Shown: positions 11,940 through 16,359 of the stretch, piece by piece
How the letters are laid out: each line of letters opens with the position of its first letter
Position numbering within the stretch: position 1 is the first letter of the stretch
The notes under the pieces: generated by a model
Database searches by the model: none
What the model saw: only the letters and a program-made list of their open reading frames with translations
What the model was told of the DNA's origin: nothing
NCBI GenBank assembly: GCA_018374635.1
Contig: JAHAEW010000076.1
Coordinates: 1 to 16,359 of the forward strand
Direction: 5' to 3'
DNA length: 16,359 nucleotides
DNA from: Clostridiales bacterium
Lineage (GTDB): Bacteria > Bacillota > Clostridia > Oscillospirales > Oscillospiraceae
Translations under genes and position numbers: made by a program

Positions 11940-13027
11940 AGGGAATCAACCTCACTTTCTATCAAAAAGTCCTCGCCAAATTTGAACAGACGGCTGTTCT
12001 TCAAATGAAACGCGGCGTCGGGAACGGGGACCCCCACGCCCTCCACAGGCGTTTTCGCCGTTTCCCCGCCGAACAGCTTAGGGGCGATATATGCCTGCAC
12101 CTGCTGGACGATACCGCTTTTCAAAGAGGCCCAGTTCAGCGCGCCGCCGCCCTCCAGCAGAATGCTGTCAATTTGCTCCTGCCCCAGCCGCCACATGAGC
12201 TGCGGAAGGTCCACATGACCATCCTGATTGCTCAGGCAAAGAATCCGGCACCCAGCTTGTATATAAGCGGCTTGGCGCTTCTGATCGGTGCAGCAGGTCG
12301 CAAGAATTGTCGGTATCTCCTTTGCGGTCATAACAACCTGGGCCTGCAGCGGCGTTCGTAAATAGGTATCACAAATGATGCGGACAGGGTTCTTTCCTCC
12401 TTCCATGTGACAGGCCAGCGATGGGTCATCGGTCAGTACAGTACCGACACCCACCATGATCCCGCTGTATTGATGGCGTTGCTGCTGCACATATTTTCTG
12501 GCCGCTTTACCTGTGACCCACTTTGAAGCGCCCGTGTAGGCCGCGATTTTTCCGTCCATCGTCATAGCGTATTTCATAGTTACAAATGGAAGTTTTGTTG
12601 TGATGTAGTGGAAAAACACTTTGTTCAAACGGTCACATTCTTTTTTCAAGACATTTTCGGTTACTTCAATTCCGTGTGTTCGCAGAATGACGGCGCCCTT
12701 TCCAGCAACCAGGGGGTTGGGATCAGTTGAACCTATAACTACACGGCGAATGCCGGCAGCAAGGATTGCATCCACACACGGCGGCTGTTTTCCGTAGTGG
12801 CAGCACGGCTCCAAGGTCACATACATGGTTGCGCCGATGGGATCAACTGCACAGGCCGCCAGCGCGTTCCGTTCTGCGTGGAGTTCGCCGCATCTTTCAT
12901 GCCAGCCTTGCCCGATGACCTGACCGTTTTTCACGATCACGGCGCCTACCATCGGATTAGGGGCCGTCCAACCGCGCCCCTTTTCCGCAAGTTGCAATGC
13001 CAAGCGCATATAATCATCATTGTTCAT
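11903..13027 (-). CDS. ribD: bifunctional riboflavin biosynthesis deaminase/reductase
   Basis: Catalyses deamination and then reduction of the ribosylated pyrimidine intermediate. 374 residues. The N-terminal cytidine-deaminase-like domain carries the zinc ligands: His50 in GELHAERNAL, and Cys75 and Cys84 in LEPCCHYGKQPPC. The reductase domain begins around 145 with TMKYAMTMDGKIAAYTGASK and contains ILLEGGGALNWASL. The start is ATG 13027, with GGAGG 7 bases upstream; the longer frame up to 13138 would run through the riboswitch terminator and is rejected. The last residues (VDSLCSPESLKKLER) extend into ribE. It is the first gene after the FMN riboswitch. Confidence 0.97.
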   Translation of the reverse strand: MNNDDYMRLALQLAEKGRGWTAPNPMVGAVIVKNGQVIGQGWHERCGELHAERNALAACAVDPIGATMYVTLEPCCHYGKQPPCVDAILAAGIRRVVIGSTDPNPLVAGKGAVILRTHGIEVTENVLKKECDRLNKVFFHYITTKLPFVTMKYAMTMDGKIAAYTGASKWVTGKAARKYVQQQRHQYSGIMVGVGTVLTDDPSLACHMEGGKNPVRIICDTYLRTPLQAQVVMTAKEIPTILATCCTDQKRQAAYIQAGCRILCLSNQDGHVDLPQLMWRLGQEQIDSILLEGGGALNWASLKSGIVQQVQAYIAPKLFGGETAKTPVEGVGVPVPDAAFHLKNSRLFKFGEDFLIESEVDSLCSPESLKKLER

Positions 13028-13040
13028 ACTGTCGCCTCCC

Positions 13041-13072
13041 AAAGAAAAAGCCCTGAACAATCTGTTCAGGGC
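13041..13072 (-). terminator. riboswitch-controlled terminator before ribD
   Basis: On the minus strand GCCCTGAACA and TGTTCAGGGC form a perfect 10-bp stem around a GAT loop, followed by TTTTTCTTT. It ends immediately before the ribD ribosome binding site, so it decides whether the rib operon is transcribed. Its 5' arm plus upstream bases (13065-13078) can pair with the 5' end of the FMN aptamer. A second hairpin (13109-13120 with 13125-13136) lies between it and the aptamer. Confidence 0.92.
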
Positions 13073-13178
13073 AGGATGGGAAACACAAGGGGCCTTGTGT
13101 AAAATAAAGCTCCGGAATGTAAAAACATCCCAGAGCAACTTCTATAAACACAAAATAGAGGACTCCATTTTGCGTTTT

Positions 13179-13286
13179 CATCTTCTTCCATCCAGACTAT
13201 ACTGTCGGCCTCGGAGTTTCACCGAATCATGCCTTACGGCTCGCGGGCTATACCGCCGGTAGGGAATTGCACCCTGCCCTGAAGAC
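13179..13286 (-). promoter_or_regulatory. FMN riboswitch (RFN element)
   Basis: The minus strand carries the conserved RFN blocks in order: CAGGGCAGGGTG, ACCGGCGGTATAGCCCGCGA, GATTCGGTGAAACTCCGAGG and CCGACAGTATAGTCTGGATG, closed by TCTTC at the 5' end and GAAGA at the 3' end (P1). Such elements bind FMN and repress riboflavin genes. It lies upstream of ribD with a terminator in between, the transcription-attenuation design known from Bacillus. Confidence 0.97.
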
Positions 13287-13316
13287 TAATTATTCAATTG
13301 TTGAATGGCTGAATCA

Positions 13317-13345
13317 ATAATAGCACGCCAATATCTGAATAGCAA
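13317..13345 (-). promoter_or_regulatory. promoter of the riboflavin operon
   Basis: On the minus strand TTGCTA (13345-13340) and TATTAT (13322-13317) are spaced by exactly 17 bases. Initiation near 13310 leaves about 24 bases before the aptamer's first stem. A second possibility (TTGATT with AATAAT, 13317-13289) would start inside the first stem, so it is less likely. Confidence 0.6.
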
Positions 13346-13411
13346 GCACTTCGCTGAAACAAGGACAAAACCGGGAAATTGATTTACAGCTTGAATCTTT
13401 CTCTGATTTTG

Positions 13412-13671
13412 TACCGCCTACCTGACAAATTTCAAAAAGATAGAGATGTTTCAGTCTCTGGCAGATAGCGGATGAACAGTTTGATTCCTTGATGAAGCTC
13501 TTGGTGGATGTGAGCAGCCATACCCGCACCTGGGCAAACAGCGGCCACACCTCCGCTGAGATCGTCTCCATGTCCCGCTCCGCCGCCGAGGTACATAAGA
13601 AGAAACCAGGGCGCAACAATCCCTGCCCCTGCGGCGGTGGTCTAAAATATCAGAAGTGCTGCGGGAGGTAA
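13412..13671 (+). pseudogene. decayed paralogue of the SEC-C protein (internal 500-bp deletion)
   Basis: Bases 13449-13470 match 8321-8344 of the intact gene, and from 13471 the sequence matches 8845-9053 closely. The two joined points in the intact gene both read ACGG and lie exactly 500 bases apart; the join here reads GCGG. A 500-base loss shifts the frame, so the N-terminal part is out of frame with the tail. Homology fades upstream of 13449 (a weak match at CCTGAC near 13412). The surviving tail keeps all four SEC-C cysteines (NNPCPCGGGLKYQKCCGR) and could in theory be read from TTG 13489 or ATG 13492, but there is no ribosome binding site. It is treated as a relic. Confidence 0.82.
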
Positions 13672-13698
13672 GCGGCCAAGTCAAAATTTTGATCCAAG

Positions 13699-13791
13699 TC
13701 AGCGCATTTTATACAGCATAACACGTTCGCCCCTCGTGTTGTATTCTCCGTTGAATTGAAATCCGATGCCCTTGACAATGAGCTTGCTCTC
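13699..13791 (-). pseudogene. C-terminal remnant of an unknown gene, possibly acetyltransferase-like
   Basis: A minus-strand frame of about 30 codons ends at TGA (13701-13699) and reads SKLIVKGIGFQFNGEYN then TRGERVMLYKMR. This resembles the final strand-loop-strand of small enzymes such as GNAT acetyltransferases, though it is too short to assign. It is cut off at the left edge of the MarR operator. The rest of 13672-13835 holds the palindrome TCAAAATTTTGA (13681-13692) and the MarR promoter. Confidence 0.35.
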
Positions 13792-13801
13792 CCTTTATAA
13801 T
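13772..13801 (+). promoter_or_regulatory. near-consensus promoter of the marR-MATE operon
   Basis: TTGACA (13772-13777) and TATAAT (13796-13801), both exact consensus hexamers, are separated by 18 bases. The -10 box is the first half of the operator palindrome. Confidence 0.85.
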
Positions 13802-13825
13802 TAGTCTCAACTTGGACTAATTATA
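13796..13825. promoter_or_regulatory. MarR operator palindrome over the -10 box
   Basis: TATAATTAGTC (13796-13806) and GACTAATTATA (13815-13825) are perfect 11-base inverted copies around an 8-base spacer. Position on the -10 box and immediately before the MarR start is what an autorepressor site looks like. The binding protein is inferred to be the adjacent MarR product. Confidence 0.8.
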
Positions 13826-13835
13826 GGGGGCGTCT

Positions 13836-14270
13836 ATGGATAAACTGCATCAGCTCAGTGCCCAATATAATGCCCTGTGGATTGAAACCAACCAGCTCTA
13901 TGAGGCTTGGGCCCGGCAGCAGGGAGTATCACTTTATGAATTGCTGGTGATCCTTTCGATTGTCGAGACCGACGGCACAGCACTCCAAAAAGACATTTGC
14001 CAGCGGTTTGCAATCCCCAAGCAAACCATCAGCGCGATTATCAAAACTCTGACAAATAAGGGATGGCTGGAACTCAAGGTTTTAGAGCAGGACCGCAGAA
14101 GCAGGAAACTTTGCCTGACTTCCGAGGGGAGCGCACGGGCGGAGCAAATCGCCCAAGCGCTTCAGGAGCACGAGGCGCAGGTCTGGCTCCGGCTGGGGTT
14201 AGAACGGGCTGAACAGTTGATTGAGTACACCGCTCTCTATAACCGGCATTTCGGGGAGGTAAGCGGCTGA
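13836..14270 (+). CDS. MarR-family repressor (MepR-like)
   Basis: 144 residues with the MarR winged-helix fold: a dimerisation helix at the N-terminus, then the DNA-binding region TALQKDICQRFAIPKQTISA with IIKTLTNKGWLEL and the wing VLEQDRRSRKLCLTSEGSAR (Asp-Arg-Arg wing motif), and C-terminal helices. ATG 13836 has GGGGG 5 bases upstream. Its TGA touches the ATG of the MATE pump, so the two form one operon, as in the MepR-MepA pair. The perfect palindrome on its promoter suggests it represses both genes and is released by a ligand, possibly a pump substrate (inferred). Confidence 0.92.
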   Translation: MDKLHQLSAQYNALWIETNQLYEAWARQQGVSLYELLVILSIVETDGTALQKDICQRFAIPKQTISAIIKTLTNKGWLELKVLEQDRRSRKLCLTSEGSARAEQIAQALQEHEAQVWLRLGLERAEQLIEYTALYNRHFGEVSG

Positions 14271-15566
14271 ATGCACATCCGAAAAAAGTTTTTCCGGTTT
14301 GTCATCCCGTCCATGCTGGCCTTTGCGTTGTCCGGCGTCTATGCGATTGCAGATGGGTTCTTTGTGGGTAACGCGCTGGGTGACGACGCCCTGGCCGCGG
14401 TCAACATCGCCTATCCGCTGACGGCTTTTCTGCAGGCGGCAGGTACCGGCGTCGGCATGGGCGGCGCAATCGAGTATGCTATCAATGCCGGGAGTCAAAA
14501 TGAAAACCGCGGCAGGCAATACATGGGTATGGCGATCCTCCTGCTGGGCGGTTTCAGCATCCTCTTTACCGCCCTGTTCCTGCTCGCCGGTCCTCAGATC
14601 CTCTCGCTGTTCGGCGCGTCCGGCGACATACTGGAATACAGCAGCGAGTACCTGCGCTTTGTCAGCTATGGGGCGGTATTCCAGATCGCGGGGACCGGTC
14701 TGGTTCCCTTCATCCGTAACATGGGCGGAGCCGTCACCGCTATGGCGGCTATGGTGACGGGCTTTATCACGAACATTGTCCTGGACTACCTCTTTGTGTG
14801 GGTGCTGCCCTGGGGGGTGATGGGGGCCGCTGTCGCCACGGCAATCGGTCAGGCGATGACCTTTCTGGTCTGCCTTGTATTCTTTGTCCACAAAAAGCAC
14901 GCACCTTCTTTTCGGTTTGACGGAGACGGAGGCTATCTTGCGTCCCGCATCCTGAGAGTCGGCCTTTCTCCCTTTGGCCTGACCTATTCGCCCAATATCA
15001 CTCTGATCCTGCTCAATAAGAGCGCCGTGATTTTCGGCGGGAATCTCGCTGTGACCTGCTACGCGCCGATCAGCTATATTTCCGCCGTGGTCATGCTGCT
15101 GATGCAGGGCGTCAGCGATGGGAGCCAGCCGCTGATCAGTCTGGCCTATGGAGAGGGCAAGCACGATACCACAAAAGCAGTACGCAATCTGGCGTATCGG
15201 TTCGCCTTTGGGGTCGCGGCCGTCTGCTCGGCCGCTCTTTTCCTGCTGCGGGGCAGCGCGGCCTATCTGTTCGGGGCCTCCGAACAGGTGGCGGCGCTCG
15301 TGGCGCAGATACTCCCCATCTTCATTATAGGCTTTGTCTTTGTCAGCGTGTCCAGGGTAACTACCGCCTATTTCTATGCGACGGGGAAAAACCTCTGGGC
15401 CTATATCCTGATCTACGGGGAGCTGCTGGCGCTCTGTGCCATGCTCCTGATCCTCCCAAACGCCATGGGGAGTGTGAATGGGACCTGGATTTCCGCCCCC
15501 TTATCACAGATCACCGCCATGTGCCTTAGCCTGTTTTTGCTCCGAAAAGCGGGTAAAAAACTGTGA
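14271..15566 (+). CDS. MATE-family multidrug efflux transporter (MepA-like)
   Basis: 431 residues, almost entirely hydrophobic helices; about 12 transmembrane segments are expected in two six-helix halves. Landmarks include PSMLAFALSGVYAIADGFFV and GNALGDDALAAVNIAYPLTA in the first half, and YSPNITLILLNKSAVIFGG and QGVSDGSQPLISLAYG in the second. These are typical of MepA/NorM-type drug:cation antiporters in the inner membrane. The length is normal and the frame intact. GGGGAGG (14253-14259) lies 11 bases before ATG. Co-transcribed with and controlled by the MarR gene. Substrates cannot be read from sequence. Confidence 0.93.
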   Translation: MHIRKKFFRFVIPSMLAFALSGVYAIADGFFVGNALGDDALAAVNIAYPLTAFLQAAGTGVGMGGAIEYAINAGSQNENRGRQYMGMAILLLGGFSILFTALFLLAGPQILSLFGASGDILEYSSEYLRFVSYGAVFQIAGTGLVPFIRNMGGAVTAMAAMVTGFITNIVLDYLFVWVLPWGVMGAAVATAIGQAMTFLVCLVFFVHKKHAPSFRFDGDGGYLASRILRVGLSPFGLTYSPNITLILLNKSAVIFGGNLAVTCYAPISYISAVVMLLMQGVSDGSQPLISLAYGEGKHDTTKAVRNLAYRFAFGVAAVCSAALFLLRGSAAYLFGASEQVAALVAQILPIFIIGFVFVSVSRVTTAYFYATGKNLWAYILIYGELLALCAMLLILPNAMGSVNGTWISAPLSQITAMCLSLFLLRKAGKKL

Positions 15567-15637
15567 ATATTCGCATAAACACTATATCTATCAACAAATC
15601 CGATAAAAGAAAAAATTCTGTTTGTAAAGGAGTTCGC

Positions 15638-16072
15638 ATGATAAAAAGAGCAGAAACCAATGATTTAGAAACGCTTGCAAAATTAGCTGTGATAATGTGG
15701 AAGAACCATTCCGTCAATGAACTAATCAATGAATTTTCAGAAATTATGGCGAATGGAAAATCACAAATTTTTTTGAAATATGAAAATGATATGCCGATTG
15801 GTTTTGCACAATGTCAATTAAGATATGATTATGTGGAAGGCACAAGTACATCTCCAGTTGGATATTTAGAGGGGATTTTTGTGAAGGAAGGCTATCGTAA
15901 TAAAGGATACGCTAAAGAATTGTTAGCTGAATGTGAATCATGGGCAAAAGAAAACAGTTGCCATGAGTTTGCCAGCGATTGTGAAATAGACAATGTAAAC
16001 AGTCTTCAATTTCATAAAGCTATGAATTTTACAGAAGTAAATAGAATTATCTGCTTTACCAAGGCATTATAA
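15638..16072 (+). CDS. aminoglycoside 6'-N-acetyltransferase-like GNAT enzyme, AAC(6')-I type
   Basis: 144 residues of GNAT fold. FAQCQLRYDYVEGTSTSP, then VGYLEGIFVKEGYRNKGYAK and CHEFASDCEIDNVNSLQFHK follow the pattern of the AAC(6')-Iaa/Ij-type aminoglycoside acetyltransferases (R-x-DYV-G, SPV--LEGIFV, R--G-A, ASD---N---H). The R/Q-x-x-G-x-A acetyl-CoA loop reads YRNKGYAKELL. The start is ATG 15638 with AAAGGAG 5 bases upstream; the frame extending to 15563 has no ribosome binding site, and 144 residues matches the family. The gene is strikingly AT-rich compared with the MATE gene just before it, and repeats follow it, so recent transfer is likely. The family assignment is from memory of motifs; whether it acts on aminoglycosides here is not shown by sequence. 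Confidence 0.8.
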   Translation: MIKRAETNDLETLAKLAVIMWKNHSVNELINEFSEIMANGKSQIFLKYENDMPIGFAQCQLRYDYVEGTSTSPVGYLEGIFVKEGYRNKGYAKELLAECESWAKENSCHEFASDCEIDNVNSLQFHKAMNFTEVNRIICFTKAL

Positions 16073-16125
16073 ATCTCAGTTTGTGTGTAGGATAAACTCA
16101 AAATCTCAACAACCGGCGGGGTGAT

Positions 16126-16169
16126 CCGCCCTCAGTGGCGGTCGTAAGACATAGTGCCACTGAGGGCGG
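16126..16169. repeat. long perfect hairpin, 14-bp arms
   Basis: CCGCCCTCAGTGGC (16126-16139) is exactly inverted as GCCACTGAGGGCGG (16156-16169) around a 16-base loop. There is no T-tract, so it is a poor terminator. It lies 54 bases after the acetyltransferase stop. A structured element of a mobile unit, such as a transfer origin or an attachment region, is possible. Confidence 0.6.
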
Positions 16170-16218
16170 CACTTCGACGGTTTGACGAGCGTAGCGAGCC
16201 TTATAAGTCCTCGCTATC

Positions 16219-16235
16219 TAATAGGGGGACTATTA
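16219..16235. repeat. short inverted repeat TAATAG-GGGGA-CTATTA
   Basis: Exact 6-base arms around GGGGA, between the long hairpin and the IS-like end. Together with GAGCGTAGCGAGC at 16186-16198 it adds to a cluster of palindromic elements that has no coding function. Its role is not known. Confidence 0.45.
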
Positions 16236-16269
16236 CAAGAAACAAGATTAAGTTTTTGATGGGTCGATT

Positions 16270-16348
16270 GTAAAATGAAGTTGGACACCTAAGAAAAAAT
16301 CCATAGTGATTTTCCCCACATGGTAGAATGAAGTTTGCACACAACTTC
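16270..16348. repeat. repeats resembling an insertion-sequence end, cut by the window edge
   Basis: GTAAAATGAAGTTGGACAC (16270-16288) recurs as GTAGAATGAAGTTTGCACAC (16323-16342), 53 bases later. The second copy also contains GAAGTT-N7-AACTTC (16330-16348). Repeated near-identical motifs of this kind commonly mark IS termini or transposase-binding sites. No transposase reading frame is visible before the window ends, so the element cannot be named. Confidence 0.45.
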
Positions 16349-16359
16349 TTCCAAGGGAG

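Noticed and set aside
13028..13138. N-terminal extension of ribD to 13138
   Set aside because: It would pass through the riboswitch terminator and lies upstream of the GGAGG that fits ATG 13027.
13289..13317. TTGATT-17-AATAAT as the rib promoter
   Set aside because: Initiation would fall inside the first strand of the FMN aptamer. TTGCTA-17-TATTAT just upstream fits better.
13489..13671. Functional mini-protein carrying only a SEC-C motif
   Set aside because: No ribosome binding site or promoter was found, and the DNA is clearly the tail of a deleted paralogue. Expression cannot be excluded but is unsupported.
14199..15164. Minus-strand 321-codon frame
   Set aside because: It is antisense to the MATE pump. 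It is hydrophilic and rich in His, Gln and Asp, as expected for the complement of hydrophobic codons.
15563..15637. N-terminal extension of the acetyltransferase to 15563
   Set aside because: AAAGGAG sits 5 bases before ATG 15638, the family length is about 145 residues, and the extension overlaps the MATE stop.

Overview
The window reads as chromosomal accessory DNA from a Bacillota (Clostridia-type, probably gut-associated) bacterium. The signs are strong AGGAGG-type ribosome binding sites, many small XRE regulators, an FMN-riboswitch operon in the order ribD-ribE-ribBA-ribH, a degraded S-layer-homology protein gene, and a MepR/MepA-like MarR-MATE pair. The placement is inferred from gene content only. 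Base composition is uneven: the first 200 bases and the acetyltransferase near the right end are visibly AT-rich, while the central genes are GC-richer.

Layout. (1) 1-1105: the 3' end of an unknown AT-rich gene with a short tandem motif, a 122-bp block bounded by an inverted repeat, and a minus-strand SLH-protein pseudogene. (2) 1132-3640: three small XRE regulators (1225, 2782 and 3296), a DUF3592-like membrane protein and a small unknown protein, with clear terminators, palindromic operators and a candidate small RNA. (3) 3745-7656: a plus-strand cluster of three mostly unrecognised genes. The middle one looks like a SLOG-type domain, a sigma-70 region-4 helix-turn-helix and a second SLOG-like domain in one chain. 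The first two genes overlap by 4 bases. This is the best candidate for an undescribed system. (4) 7926-9053: a SEC-C zinc-motif protein, with a decayed second copy at about 13412-13671. (5) 9164-13345: the riboflavin operon on the minus strand, with promoter, FMN riboswitch, riboswitch-linked terminator, ribD, ribE, ribBA and ribH, followed 20 bases later by a receiver-less OmpR-type winged-helix gene. (6) 13699-15566: a remnant of an unknown gene, then an autoregulated-looking MarR-MATE efflux module. (7) 15638-16359: an AAC(6')-like aminoglycoside acetyltransferase followed by long hairpins and repeats that look like mobile-element ends.

How the parts work together. The rib genes turn GTP and ribulose-5-phosphate into riboflavin. 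The leader can form either the FMN aptamer plus terminator or a 14-bp pairing that would disrupt the terminator. The MarR protein probably represses itself and the MATE pump through an 11-bp-arm palindrome lying on the -10 box. The first XRE protein may control both its own gene and the gene at 2367, because related palindromic motifs lie upstream of both. The role of the three-gene cluster cannot be read from sequence alone; SLOG domains are known nucleotide-ligand sensors, so signal sensing or defence is only an inference.
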